A stretch of 36,767 bases of DNA from Tetmemena sp. SeJ-2015 (GCA_027382625.1 JAJKFJ010022774.1:1-36767); one strand, 5' to 3'; counted from the first letter of the stretch, positions 1-11,790 are shown. Notes: a model not told the origin generated them from the sequence alone. Numbers and translations are program-made.

Positions 1-308
1 ATTCAAACTTAACGATAGACAGCATAATGTGGAAAAATAATATCAGCTGAGGAGCTTTTTAAATTATTAAGTGAATGTGTTCGACGTGATACTTGGATAC
101 TTTAGGACCAGAAGATCTATCATAACTGAAATTGGGGACTTTAACATCTACATCGACTACAACTACTCAGATAAATAAGTTATTGTTTTATCAGAAAAGA
201 TGCATCCTAAACTAGACAACTGTGCTTAGGCGATAATAGATCTCAGGAGATAAGCTGGGCTAGGGTCCCTGTTGAAGGCGGCTATTCCTTTATTAAATTT
301 GATCACTC
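1..308. other. No gene recognised at left edge
   Basis: AT-rich sequence with no convincing frame. The homology shared with 5064 onward begins near 262, so the left end of the first transposon copy probably lies inside this stretch. No terminal inverted repeat or C4A4-type telomeric repeat was seen. Confidence 0.4.
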
Positions 309-1555
309 TTTATTTTGAGTTAGTAATTGAGTGGTAACAGGCACCTTCACTTTTGTCAGAGCAGAGAAGACTTAGTAGCTGAATTTTAGAGCCCCTATTT
401 TCCACTTAAGATTTTCAAACCAAGCTAATTCACTATCAAGAGCGAGTAAGACTTGGTTCTTCACCTACCTGGGGTGGGGGACGGAAGTGCACACCCCCCT
501 AAATATGAACAAAATGCCAATAAAAGTGCCCATATAGTGACAATATTAGCTAAAAATGCAAAAAAACTAAGTAATTCTGACTTTTAAAATTTCCAAGAGG
601 GTCATTTTTACGAATTTCACTTTTTTTACAGTATGACCTATTAATATTATTTATTGAATTTAATATTGATGACTGATTGATGTTAGATTATGTTTTATTC
701 CCCAAAAATAACTAAGTATCATTTCATTACTTTATATTAAGCTATTTTTAAAGAGGTTATCTGCTCTATAGTAACTCCCCTGATAGCTGGATTATTTGAT
801 AACTTATTTGAGCTATGAATTGTTATGATTATTCTTAAAAATTGCGCATATAATTGTAAGATCCTCTAAAGTATGTTATAGTAGAGTTTATCAATGATTT
901 TCAGCAGTAATTTTATGTAATTGGAGATAAAGTGATCTTGGCTATTATATTTAAACTTGTCAGATTCTTCTTTAAATAATATTCAAGTTAAGATTGCAAA
1001 AATTTTGATAAAACAGCCAAATCACATTTAAAAAACTGAAGGGCGAATCATAATTAATATGTATATTAACTCTAGTATCTTCATAAGACTTTATATTCAT
1101 GAGTAAAACAGAGCTGGGAAATAATTTTAAGGTTATTTCATAAAATTTTAAATCATAAATTTGGACCCTCATGGAAATTTTAAACTAAAAATTCTTAATT
1201 TTTTGCATTTTTTGGCGATTTTGCCAAAGGATGTTTTTTCATAATTTTTATCATAAAAGGAGGGTGGACTCGTCCCCCCTTTCATCTACCTTTTAAACTA
1301 ATGATTAAATATATACCTGAATTTGGATGCAAGAATCTGAGGATCTTCATAAGAGATTGAATTAATTATTTTAAGATGGGAATCAATAAGTCTTTAGTGA
1401 AGTATCTCTCAGATGTGATAAAGCACCAATCCTAAATCAGGCTTTCCATAAAGTCCACTCAGTTTGAAATTGTGAGTGCCAGTGAAGAGGATGGCAAGGA
1501 CTTGCACTTCTTCTACGAGAGCATCTCAAAATTAGTTGTTATATCAGGATTCTGA
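309..1555 (+). pseudogene. Transposon accessory ORF, copy 1, interrupted
   Basis: This frame is nearly identical to the ORF at 5100-5639, but an insertion of about 820 bp (471-1290) splits it. Before the insertion it encodes the same residues as copy 2 up to about residue 55. After the insertion it resumes at the shared methionine region (MIKYIPEFGCKNLR, with small changes) and continues through KSLVKYLSDV to ESISKL, then diverges and stops at TGA 1553. TAA and TAG codons within it must be read as Gln to keep the frame open. I do not recognise the family. By position it could correspond to the small (22 kDa) ORF of Oxytricha TBE elements, which I infer from layout only. It lies beside a large minus-strand ORF and a transposase remnant. 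Confidence 0.55.
471..1290. mobile_element. Nested insertion of about 0.8 kb in transposon copy 1
   Basis: Alignment of copy 1 with copy 2 (5064-5508) shows an uninterrupted match on both sides of this block. The flanks carry a near-perfect 10 bp duplication, TTCACCTACC at 460-469 and TTCATCTACC at 1281-1290. Both ends have short G/C-run hairpins (471-500 and about 1258-1281) related as imperfect inverted repeats, while the interior is AT-rich. There is no credible ORF inside, so it behaves like a non-autonomous MITE-type element inserted after the host transposon. Confidence 0.6.
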
Positions 1556-1713
1556 GGAAACATAGAATCCTTGGAATTGTTAAACATAAATCACATATAC
1601 TTTTAATTAGAATTCAAAGGAAACATAATGGCATGCAAATAAATTCTTCAAAAAGCAAATAAATAACATAGATGTAAAAAAAATACTTGGCAAATAGTTA
1701 TCTATACTGGCAC

Positions 1714-3440
1714 TCATTTTTTCATTCTTTTGTTGAGACCTTGATCAAGTTGCTCTTCATCTTTGACTTAGACGAGTCCTCTGTCCTTTCTCTGTTTCCT
1801 ATTTTTTCCACTCAACTGCTTGTAGATTGATTTTGCGCAGTTGTGATCGCATTTTAATTGCTGATAAGCGAAATAGGTCTTTTAAAACTCTGCTAGCTAG
1901 AGTATCCATGTTTCTTTGATCTTTGATAACTCTCGCTCGCTTTGCTTGCAGTCAAGTCTTTTGAGAGGCTTAAAACTTTCTAAGTCTCTTTTCTTATGTT
2001 CTCCATAAGACTTTATGAGAAGCTATTTGACCTAGGGCATTGATTTGGCTAAATTGTTGTCCTAAAATATATCCTCAAAGTTTTGAATGAATCCAGCCAA
2101 TTCATCAAGTCCTTCAAAAGAAGAGCAGTTTATTTGAGCGCAGGTTGAGTCTCTTTAGTTTGTGGATTGCCGGTTAGAAGAACTGCGCGAGTTAGAATCT
2201 CTCACTGCAATCACAGTCGAGGCACGCTTGGCTTCTTCTTTCAAAAAGACATTTTTAATCTCATCCACTTTACTATGAAGGCTTTTATAAGCTTTCGCAA
2301 GGCTCTTCTACTCTCTCTTCCTTAAGGCTTCTTATTGTCTGTTGCATTTTTGCCTTTGATTTTGAACTCTTGATCTAGCAGAAGTCGAATTGCGAACTTG
2401 TTTCTCGTCATTTGCGTCATTGTGAAAATCTTGAGCTTACTCTTCATCAGTGTAGTCTTCGCTTTCAGATAATTCATCCGCATCGCAATCGCAACCTTGC
2501 TTCAAAGTAGTTTGCTTTTACTCTTCCAAATTTTGATAATCAAAAAAAGAATAGTAAAAATTTAAAGAATGACGAGGTTTGGCCATTTCCAGTGCCGACT
2601 GGCCCTCCTCAACGACATTTTGTACCCTAATCAACTCTTTGTGCTAAGATGATGGTAGCTCAGCTGAAATAGTACTAATTCGTTCGAGACGGTTTGTTAA
2701 ACTGAGCATTTCAAGGTCACTGATGGAAGAGGTTTGGATCTCTGGATGAAGATTGTTTTAATTTTAGATGAACTCCATCGTCTCGGACTAGGAGGCAGGA
2801 TCAAATAATGCTTCCTAATTAATTTCATTAGATACTTCAAATCTATATCTAGCCTTTTATGCATTAGAAAGCTAGTTCGTTGAAGTTTAATTGTAGAGTT
2901 TCGAGATAGGCTTGCCAGTTTAGTCCTTTGCAAATTGAAAGGCTGTGCAGGATCAATCAAACCAGTCTGAACTTTCTCTTAGTCTTGATCTTCAGAGAAA
3001 AATTTCTGTCTATCAGTCTCAAGTTCTATGGCTTGAGCATCTTTGTGTTCTTCTTTAGATTTAAGCATTTCAAAATTATTCTTACCTTCCTTATGAACTT
3101 GGATCAGTTTGATTCCACTTCTATCATCTTTGATAGATACAGAACTAGGACCTAGTCTGATTGCTGCCATAGGGCAAGCCGATGTCGAAGTGACTTAGTC
3201 TTCCTCAATTTAGTGCTGAGATGATCTGTTCTTAGATTCTTCGAAGAGAGGAACTTGTGGTTTTACACTCAAAGAACGAGTCCTCTCCCTATTTTTTGCA
3301 GCATTCTTCTTTAAATTTGTTGATTAAACAAAAATAAATTTACAATTATAGTAAGTCTTCTTGATATTAGTAGTGCTTGCATTGATTTACATGTTATCAC
3401 CTTTGATAGATTACTTAGCATGATTACCAGAGGAGTTCAT
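1714..3440 (-). pseudogene. Large charged transposon ORF, copy 1
   Basis: Read with TAA/TAG as Gln, one frame runs from the ATG at 3440 to about 2800 and a second from about 2830 to the TGA at 1714, together roughly 560 codons, so one frameshift separates two long open halves. The product is rich in Ser, Gln, Lys and Glu. The N-terminus holds a short block (YYNCKFIFV) conserved in copy 2. The C-terminal part looks coiled coil and ends with a Cys/His cluster (KCDHNCAKSIYKQL). A related minus-strand frame sits at 5760-7490. No known domain was recognised. The TBE 57 kDa ORF is a positional candidate only. Confidence 0.5.
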
Positions 3441-4089
3441 TTTTACTCAAATAATTCTCAAATATAATTGCTCTATTAAATTTTGAATTCAAATTATTTT
3501 TATAAAAAAATTTGAATATTTAAATTTTGAAAATCTAAAGAAATAATGGAATTGATTAAAATTTTAAAGATAAAAATTTGAATATTAAAAAAAAGACTAA
3601 TATTTTGATTAAAAAATTAAAAATCGATGAGATCATCCCAAAAGAAGCAAGGAATAGTTATCAGCGACGAATGGTTTGAGCAGTTCAGAAGTATCCCTAC
3701 TTCTCTAGTAAGTTTAAGAGTTTAACTGTGTAGAGAAACCTGGCACTGGCGTCTACTTAATGAAGGAGAGAGCAAAGGTATTCAGAGCACGGAAGCAAAA
3801 TACAAGCATCGAGGTGAGCAAGCGTCTATCATATACAAACTTAGGGACGACGAGATGCACATAGATGCGGGAGCAGGTTCGAAGATGAGGAAGCTAGGTC
3901 CATCTGGCCCAACAGAAGAGAGAAAGGAACTCTTAAGAAATCCCTTCTTCCCAGATAAGCAAAAGTGACTTAAGTCATAAAGTTAAGCTTAAATACTTTT
4001 CTAAATTTAATCTACCTTATCTCGCACATAACTTGTCTTCTCTCTTCCACTCTCTTACAACTACTCACTATTAAATCCTTGATAGTTAA

Positions 4090-4958
4090 TCATGCATCAA
4101 GTGATAGAGCAGCAGCTTCTTATAGTGTCCCTTAACTAAGTTCCAGTAAAAACTCAATGCCGTTGAACTCTGGCGAGTATGGAACATTAAAAACAGGAGT
4201 GATGTTCAACTCAGCGTATGCCTTCTTCGCTTCCTTTGTCTTGTGTACGCTGAGGTTGTCAACGAGTAGAACGATCTCACCGTCTGTGATCTTCTCTCTG
4301 GGCTTCTTAAGGAACGCAACATACTGCTCTCGCTTGATAGAGCGAGGATGAAGGACATAAGCTTCTTGAGTCTTCGCTGATTCCTGCAAGTAACGCACTT
4401 GTAGTTATATTTACTTTCTACTCGTAAACTTCTATGTTATCGTGCTTCTTGTACCAACTCTTCTTCATGAAGGTGTTGTGTGTGAACACAGCTTCGTCAG
4501 CACATACAAACTTCACGCTATCCCTCTCACACCTGAGCAGTGTAAATATATTTCATTATAATAAAATGGCTTAGTGAAGTCTATAACGCGCTTCACTCGA
4601 TTCACGGTTTTGTACGTTATGCCATTTCAACGATAGATGTTTGCTACAGTCTACGGAGAGATCTTGAGATAAGGAAACTATCTATGGAAGATCTTCGCGC
4701 GCTACTCCAAACTGAAGTGCGCTTAGTGGCGAAGAGTTTTAGGATCAATCAAATAATTGAAGTGCACATCTTGAAACTTAGAAGTGCGATGAGGAACAGC
4801 CCGCAACTCCTAACTTTCTCATCTAAAAATGTAAGAAATTAGTGCGCGCTGGCCTTTTCAATATTTATCTTATTGAGTTGGTGCTGAAATCTGGCTATTC
4901 TTACTGAGAAGGTTGACTGCATCCATACCTTAGAGTAAAAATGAAACTGAGATAGCAT
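4090..4958 (-). pseudogene. DD34E Tc1/mariner-type transposase, TBE-like, copy 1
   Basis: This is a transposase of the IS630/Tc1/mariner superfamily, which cuts and pastes DNA through three acidic residues. The N-terminal part contains a helix-turn-helix-like region (SLEQRAKIFHRQFPYLKISP, then TVANIYR and NGITYKTVNRVKRV). The catalytic domain follows, with the first Asp in FVCADEAVF, the second in VLLVDNLSVHK and Glu in PYSPEFNGIE. There are 34 residues between the last two, i.e. DD34E. The copy is damaged: an in-frame TGA interrupts IYR/NGI, the frame shifts near AGISE/EAYVLHP, and a block of about 20 bp, AT-rich, separates KPFY from the catalytic half. TBE elements of Oxytricha carry a 42 kDa transposase of this type, and related germline transposases help remove DNA during macronuclear development. 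The assignment to TBE is inference. Confidence 0.75.
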
Positions 4959-5099
4959 GTATAGTAGTTTTTGAGTAATTTCGCGTTTGTCAAACATGAA
5001 TAGCTGTATTATAGTTGAGAATTAATTATACAGCACTTATTCTCACTTTCTTATAATATTATGGGGTCCATATTGAAGGTGGATTAAATTTGAGCATAC

Positions 5100-5639
5100 T
5101 TTATTTTGAGTTAGTAATTGAGTGATAACAGGCACCTTCACTTTTGCCAGAGCAGAGAAGACTTAGTAGTTGAATTTTAGAGCCTCTATTTTCCACTTAA
5201 GATTTTCAAGCCTAGTTAGTTCACTATCAAGAGCGAGTAAGACTTGGTTCTTCATCTACCTTTTAAACTAATGATTAAATATATACCTGAGTTCGGGTGC
5301 AAGAATCTGAGGATGATCTTCATCAGAGATTAATTATTTTAAGATGTGGGAATCAATAAGTCTTTAGTGAAGTATCTCTCAGATGTGATCAAGCACCAAT
5401 CCTAAATCAGGCTTTCCATAAAGTCCACTCAGTTTGAAATTGTGAGTGCCAGTGAAGAGGATGGCAAGGACTTGCACTTCTTCTACGAGAGCATCTCAAA
5501 ATTAGATGGCAGGCCAACAAGCCTAAAGCAAATTATGACAACTGTTGCTTGGGATTCAGGCATTCTCAGGTAGCTTAAAGTCCTTATCATTTCAATAATA
5601 TTAAGATAGATTTCAATAATTGAGTGGAGATAAATTTGA
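5100..5639 (+). CDS. Transposon accessory ORF, copy 2
   Basis: An open frame of about 180 codons begins after the TGA at 5091 and ends at the TGA at 5637. The first ATG is at 5271, so the true start is either non-AUG or upstream in another segment. TAG and TAA codons inside read as Gln. Residues include DLVLHLPFKLMIKYIPEFGC, then MIFIRDQLFQDVGINKSLVK and SASEEDGKDLHFFYESISKL. The region is a direct repeat of 262-470 joined to 1291-1548 (about 445 bp, with few differences), and substitutions between the copies are mostly compatible with a maintained protein. Family not recognised. It lies between transposase copy 1 and a second charged minus-strand ORF, as expected for one transposon unit. Confidence 0.5.
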
Positions 5640-5759
5640 TTAGATAAAAATAAATGCTTAAAAAGTAAACTAATTGCTCGCAAATATAAATACAATAATA
5701 CTTGAATAGTTGATATTTTCTCAAGCTCATTTTCTTTATCTCTTGTTCTAAACTTGATC

Positions 5760-7490
5760 AAGCTCACCCTCCTCTTCTTATATTTTGGACTGTGCTATGA
5801 CATTCCTTTAAGTCTTTCTCTTGCCACTCATCTGCTTTTGAAAAGCTCTTGAAGAAATGTCATCTTTCTTTAGTTGATGGAAGAGAAAATAGGTCTTCTT
5901 GAGCTCGGATAATTAGAGCATCCAAGTTTCTTTTAGATAAGAAAGATCCCGACTACTCTGCTATGGATCTAGTCTTTTCATAAAGACGAAGTTTATAAGT
6001 TCTTCTTTCTCCTCTTTACTCAGAGCTTTTAGGAGAATCTGCTTGACTGAAGGCATGGATTTGGCTAAGTAGCTCTTAGATGTTACTTCTTCATAATGCT
6101 AGCTGAAGTCTTAGACCTCGTCAAGGAATGGACACAAAGTTATTGGGTTGTTTTCAGACCCCCTTTTGTTTGCTGATTTGCGGCTTGAAGAGAGGCGAGA
6201 GCTAGAGACTCTCATAGTAACATCATCATTATGAACTGCCTTTCCTTCTTCTTTTGAAATAGCACTTTGCCTCCCTGTGATTTTAGGCTTGAAGCTTTGG
6301 CTAGTCTTTTTGTTGTTTTTCTACTCTCGCTTCCTTCCATTGTTTTAAGCTTGAATGCCCTTCTTTGCATTTTGCGCTCTGGAGTCAGTTCTATGAGTAG
6401 AGCTGCGAATTGAATTCTTGAGAATTAAGGAATCTTGCTGCTCTTCCTCTTCATCAGAGTAGTTATCGTCTCCTTCCTGTGAGTCTGCTGAGTCACCGAT
6501 CTTTTCATCTTTTTTCTTCCCTTCCTCATGTGGATCATAAAAGCTGACATTATTAAGTTTTAAAGAATGATGAGTTTAGAGAAGAGGAGGAGGATTCGAC
6601 TGGAAAATCTAAGAGCACTGAGCATTTGCTTGTCCATTCATCATTTGAAGCGCAGTATGGGGTTCTTTAACTTTATTTCTAGGAGATACACCGATATGCT
6701 CTAAACAGTTTGCGAGGGAGAGCATATCGAATTCTCTTTGAGAAGTGATTTTATAGTCAGAAGGATATTGACTCTCATACTAGTTGAGTTCGGGATGGGA
6801 AACTGAAGCTTAAAATTGAGACATCTATACATCTTATTTATTTATAAGGATTTAACTTATCATGCTTGATTTATCCTGATGAGGGAGAGTCATTGGAGAC
6901 TATATGCCTGTGCCGAGGTTATAGTGTTCTGACTGTCTAGAATTTTCAAACTAGGAAGGCTGCACAGGAGCATTACATATGTTGACGGACTGTGATCTCT
7001 CAAAATCTACTCCGCAAAAAGGAACTCGTTAATCAGGCCTAAAATCCTAATCTTGCAAGTCTTTTATCTCATCTATACAACTTATTAGCCTGTTATTTTA
7101 TTACTTACCCTCCTTTTGGTTTTCTCAAATTTAGCTTGCTCTTCTCTCACTATGTGAAGCTCGAATATTTTATGATAAGTTGTTGATCTGAGGCATAGGA
7201 CTGATTGAGTTTGAAGCTTCTGGCACTTCCTAAACTTTAGGTTGCGATAACTTGAAATTAGATTCTTCAAAAGTTGGTACTTCAGGCTTTTGCATCTTTG
7301 ATCTTGGTCTTTAATTGTGTGGATCCTCATTGTTCTTTTTATTTGATTTTAATACCAAAATAAATTTACAGTTATAGAAATTTTTCTTGACTTGGCTGTT
7401 TTTTGCCTAAATCTCAACACTTTTTCCTCTGATTGAGTTTGAAAGGTTGGCTGAGTTTGATTTCGCAAAGCTTTCGCTAGGGAAGTTCAT
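5760..7490 (-). pseudogene. Large charged transposon ORF, copy 2
   Basis: Homologous in layout and in scattered protein blocks to the frame at 1714-3440. It begins at the ATG at 7490 with MNFPSESFAKSNSANL and retains the FYNCKFILV block, but the frame meets a TGA near 7130. Later stretches share short DNA words with copy 1, such as the 'acttgatcaagct' end near 5750 matching 'cttgatcaagtt' near 1740, and Ser/Arg-rich patches. The copy is more diverged and broken, and the product is unrecognised. Confidence 0.4.
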
Positions 7491-7499
7491 CTTTAAGTA

Positions 7500-8280
7500 A
7501 AATCACAAATATATAAGCTTATTTTTCAAATTTAAAATTATATTGAAAATTTTGAATATTTAAATTTTTACCCAAATTTTTTTAAAAATTCATTAAAAAT
7601 GCTATGTTTGATTATTTTCTTTTCAATGAAAATACACTAAACGAAATTGATGGAATATCTCTGTTATATTTTAAAATCTGTTCTTTAAAAGTAACATATA
7701 ATCTTTCTAGATGAAAGAGGTCGTTTTAAATAAGTAAAATAAAAATCATTCTAATTTTCATGTCAGAAATTGCTTAATGTCTGGAAGTGAAACCCAATTA
7801 TATATGTGAACTCTCTATTTTTGATTAGCTATATCTCCTGTGATAAAAACCTTTTTGCTACTTTTGTCATCAATGACCTAGGGAAAAATCTTAATCTCTG
7901 CCGAGAGGAAAAATCTATAATTACTAATCACTAAAGAAATAAATAAATAAAATGAGCAAACCCGTTTAATTCATCTCTAATTTAAATGCTTGAAATGATA
8001 ATCAATATAATTAGAATTGTTCAATCTGAGTAATCCCACAGATTAAGAGAAAACATCGCTTGATCCTCATTAGGAACTAAATCATGAGGGAGATGTATAA
8101 GCAGGAGTCTGAAGAAGGAAAAAAATTGTCGGAGAATTAGAGAATAAATTCGTTTAAAAAAATATCTATAAAATACCTCATATAGTGAAAAAGGAAGAAT
8201 AGTTGTGTTTATAAAATTAATACTTATAATTCAAAAAAACTCTAAAATTTTAAGAATTTCACATCAATTATTTGATTGAT
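7500..8280. other. AT-rich spacer, no gene seen
   Basis: Between the second charged ORF and the inverted transposase copy the sequence is very AT-rich, with runs of A and T and no frame resembling the neighbours. It is probably germline-limited transposon or spacer DNA. Confidence 0.4.
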
Positions 8281-8289
8281 CCCCAAATC

Positions 8290-9130
8290 TTCGCCATAAA
8301 CGCACCTTTAGTTTGGAGTAGCGCGCGAAGTCTTCCCTAGAATTTTCCTTATCTCAAGATCTCTCCGTGACTGTAGCAAACATCTATCGTTAAAAATGGT
8401 TTAAACGTACAAAACTGTGAATCGAGTGAACCTTTTAAGACTTCACTAAGCCATTTTATTAAAAATAAATTTTAAATTTTTCGACTAGCTGCTCAGGTGT
8501 GGGGGGGGGAATAGCTTGAAGTTTTTATGTGCTGACGAAGCTGTGTTCACACACAAAAAACCTTTCCCATGAAGAAGATTTTGGAAACAAGAAGCACGTT
8601 TAGCATAGAATTTTACGATTTAAAAAAGTAAATATAACCCCAAGGGTGGTTATTTGCGGGAAAATCACCCGGAAGATCGGGGTTTAGAAGCTTATGTCCT
8701 TCATCCCCGTTTCTATCAAGCGAGGGGCAGTTTGTTGCGTTCCTTAAAGATCCCCAAAGAGAAAAGGGACACAGACGGTTAGATCTTTCTACTCGTTGAA
8801 AACCTCACCCGTACACAAGACAAAGGAAGCGAAAAAAGGGCAACGCTGATTTTAAACCCACCCCTTTTTTTAAATTTGTTCCTTACTCCCCGGAGTTAAA
8901 ACGGCATGATTTTTCGGGAACTTCTTAAAAGGGGCACTTTTAAGAAGCTGCTGCCTTTCACTTGATGAAATGTTTAAAAGCTTTTCAAGGATTTAATAGT
9001 GAGTAGTTGTAAGAGAGGGGAAGAAGAAAGAAAAATTTTATGTCCCGAGATAAAGGTTTAAGGGTGAATTTTTAAAAAAAAAAGAAATTTAAAAGTCGGT
9101 TTCCCGGAATTTTTAAGTCACTTTTGCTTA
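8290..9130 (+). pseudogene. Inverted, decayed second transposase copy
   Basis: The plus strand here matches the minus strand of the transposase at 4090-4958: the 'tttggagtagcgcgcgaag', 'atctcaagatctctccg', 'gtagcaaacatctatcg', 'gctgacgaagctgtgttcac' and 'acacaagacaaaggaagcg' words occur in the same order. The orientation is opposite to the first copy. Reading frames are destroyed by many one-base gains in homopolymers (runs such as a 9-base G run near 8501). A block of about 200 bp present at about 3730-3930 is missing, with the junction at a shared GCCAG word. The homopolymer pattern suggests poor base calling as well as genuine decay. Confidence 0.6.
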
Positions 9131-9770
9131 TCGGGGAAAAAAAGGGCCAGTGCCAGGTTTTCTACAAAAGTTAAATTTTAAAAAATTTAAACTTAGAAAT
9201 TTAGGTTTATTTTCTAAAAGCTCCCAAAAACCTTCGTGGGCTAATAACTATTCCTTGCTTTTTTGGGGGCGTTTTCCTCTATTTGGGAATCTCTTCCCTG
9301 TGTGCATCTTCAATGTCTCTTTGAGGTACTCTGCACTTTACAGTAGCAAGGACGCCAAAAAAAGAACCTTCGTTCTGGCAACTTGTTTGAGAGTTGTTCC
9401 TTTTAGGAAGGGAATAGAGCAACCTCCGGATCTCCCATCGCATCGTCCCTACAATTTTTAGTGACTTTAGAAACTCAGGGTAGTTTTGGGGTCTTTCCTT
9501 TTTATGTTTAAATTTGAAATTTTTTTGAGAGCTTTTTTTTCTCATCAGCCCCAAAAAATTTCTTTGAGGAAAAGAGATTTTGTTCCCTAACATTGTCGGA
9601 AGGAACCCAAAACCCAAATAAGGGTTATTTTTACTCCAAAATGAGAGCTTCTTACCTTTCTAAAATGAGGTACCTGTAGAGGGTTTTCCTTGCTTCCCAA
9701 AACCCGTTGCTCAACTCTTGCGCTTCCACTCTTAATCGCTTAACATTCAAGGGTTTCAAAAAATTTTATT
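9131..9770. other. Degraded, possibly low-quality sequence
   Basis: The match to the reverse of transposon copy 1 continues to about 9270 (the 'ataactattccttgctt' word) and then ends. Beyond this there are open frames of about 100 codons on both strands (9150-9461 plus, 9279-9617 minus), but none resembles a known protein. Runs of C, G, A and T are inflated as in the preceding block. Confidence 0.35.
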
Positions 9771-10345
9771 AAATAATTTGGTAAAATTTTTTTAATTTTT
9801 TTTGTTTTTTCAACCTTTCTTTTTTTAAATTATCTAAATTATATGCTTTCTAATTAGCATAATAGATTTCAATACTCTCAGTAATTTATTATTGTATTTA
9901 TTTAAAGGTATTTTAAAGTCCTGTATCTCTTTATTGATAAAAAGCAAATGAAGCTTCTAGTGGATTAGCAATTATGCCAAGCAATTGCTTTATTTTAATA
10001 TTACTTATATATTTTTGGATATTAAAATTATATAATATAAAATTTAATGATTTAAAAGCAATTTTTTAAAATATTTCCTTTTAAATAACTCTAAAAATGA
10101 ATTGAGATGCAAATTAAAAAAAAATTATTTATTAGAAAATTTAAAAGCAATTTTTTGAATTTTTTAAAAATTTTTAACAATGCTTTTTTGAAAAAAAACC
10201 CATAACAATCTCAATATAGACTTGTTTATACGATTAAAAAAAAAATTCTTTAATTTTTCCCTTTTAAAAAATTTTGAATGGAAAAATTTCAAAATTTCAA
10301 CTTATTCTTTATTTTGCAAACGCTTTAAATTAAAATCCTTTTTTA
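9771..10345. other. AT-rich spacer, no gene seen
   Basis: Very AT-rich with long homopolymer runs and no frame with coding character. It separates the transposon block from the first macronuclear-destined gene cluster. Confidence 0.45.
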
Positions 10346-10349
10346 ATAA

Positions 10350-11790
10350 TATGCTAGTCTAAAAGTGTTAGAAACCCTAAAGTTAAGCTTCTCAGTTCAG
10401 AAATAAGAAACTTTGAATGAAGCAGAAATAAACTCTCTAGAATAAAACTTTAAGTTGCTTGTGTAGAATAGCTCTACAAGAAAGCTGATAATAAACTACA
10501 AGAACAAATCATATTTGAATTTGTAGATAGCAGACAGCTTCTAAACTAACCTTATCAAATCACTCGCAGAGGTGACAAATAAAACTCGCCTCACTAGTCT
10601 AGTGCTCACACTTAAATAATCAAGTCATATTTTGTTTTCACTGCTTACTAGAACTTAAATTATATATTAAACCTAGATAGATCTGCTGTTGCAAGTTTTA
10701 AGCAGGCACTCAAGCATTCAATCTCTTAAAATTACGCTAATCAATGAATCGTAAATACCGACCAGTCATAACTATTCTCAGAATTTTAAAATATTTTAAA
10801 TGCAAAGAGTTTTAATAATTTTCTGAGGGAGCTGAAGTATTACTCTAGCTTTAAAGCAACGAGGTTCCTCAAGTTTATTATAATAAATTCAATCTTAGGG
10901 TTAAATTTAATAAAATTATTTTTAAGAACATTTTATTTTTAGGCAAAGTTAAATTTGAAATACATTAAAATGTGATTAGTTTCATTGAACTTCATATTTT
11001 ACAAATAAAGATAAAATCTTTTGAAATAAATCTTATTATTTAAATGTATTTAAAGTTGCTTTTAAAAGGAAATGTAAAGAAGAATTAGGCTGTGAGAAGC
11101 AGCAGTATGAGGCACCTTGAACTAAGCACTCCAATCAATATTAAAATATGCAGACTCATCGCAAAACTTAAAATCAACAAACTTGTAAACTTAATTACTA
11201 TAATTAGGATGCACTTTATTAAGTTCTTAATTAAAATTTCAAAAATAAGTTCAGTTCAGTTTCAGCTAAATTATTCATAGCTGACTTGCTTATAAGTACT
11301 TTATGTTTATACATTTTTTAACTGCTGTAAGTGTATAAAATAAGATATTGATTTAACAAAAATATATCTATTGCAGTTTAATCCCACATGCTGACTTTTA
11401 CTCTAAGTTTTCAGCCTCCCTCCAAAAGACTTTGTTTGTTCGGAACAAAGACTTCTAATGGAACTTGCAAGTACTTACGCTTAAAACAGATCTTCAAGGA
11501 GTGAATTATTCTTCTTTGGGCAAAGGAAGATTTATCACTCATAAGATCAGTTAAATGCAACATTCATCATTAACTTTATGTACTTATATTTAAATAAATG
11601 CTTTTCTCAAACTTAACTTAAAATCTGAGCCTTCTTAGGCACTTGAAATACTTGACTCTGACTATGCACAAGCCAATGCACCACTAGCATGAGATCCTCC
11701 TTAATTTTGTAAGCAGCTCAACTAATCTGATCGGCTTCGCAATCCAGTAATCTCAAGTAGCTTATCCACTCTACTATACTTTATATTTAT
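10350..11790 (+). CDS. Leucine-rich-repeat-like protein, IES-interrupted
   Basis: Several plus-strand pieces read as Leu-rich repeats when TAA/TAG are Gln: ASLKVLETLKLSFS, RLTSLVLTLKQSS, SSIQSLKITLINESQI, LRELKYYSSF, RHLELSTPINIKI, NLQVLTLKTDLQ and, near the end, ILLNFVSSSTNLIGFAIQQ. They lie in different frames. Two breaks are resolved by pointer-flanked insertions (10782-10822 with AATTTT; 10861-11112 with GAGG), and at least two further breaks (about 11200-11390 and about 11690) are unresolved. Neither start nor stop is fixed; the last piece runs in the same frame as the channel gene that follows. The spacing of Leu positions resembles large LRR families of stichotrich ciliates, which I infer. 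Function is unknown; such repeats usually mediate protein binding. Confidence 0.45.
10782..10822 (+). other. IES, pointer AATTTT
   Basis: AATTTT occurs at 10782-10787 and 10817-10822. Removing 35 bp joins YSQNF to LRELKYYSS in frame and removes a TGA. Confidence 0.6.
10861..11112 (+). other. IES, pointer GAGG
   Basis: GAGG occurs at 10861-10864 and 11109-11112. Removing 248 bp joins FKATR to HLELSTPI in frame. The short pointer makes the exact edge less certain. Confidence 0.45.

Noticed and set aside
1..9800. C4A4 telomeric repeats at transposon ends as in Oxytricha TBE
   Set aside because: No CCCCAAAACCCC-type run was found, so the elements are called TBE-like only from the transposase type and ORF layout.
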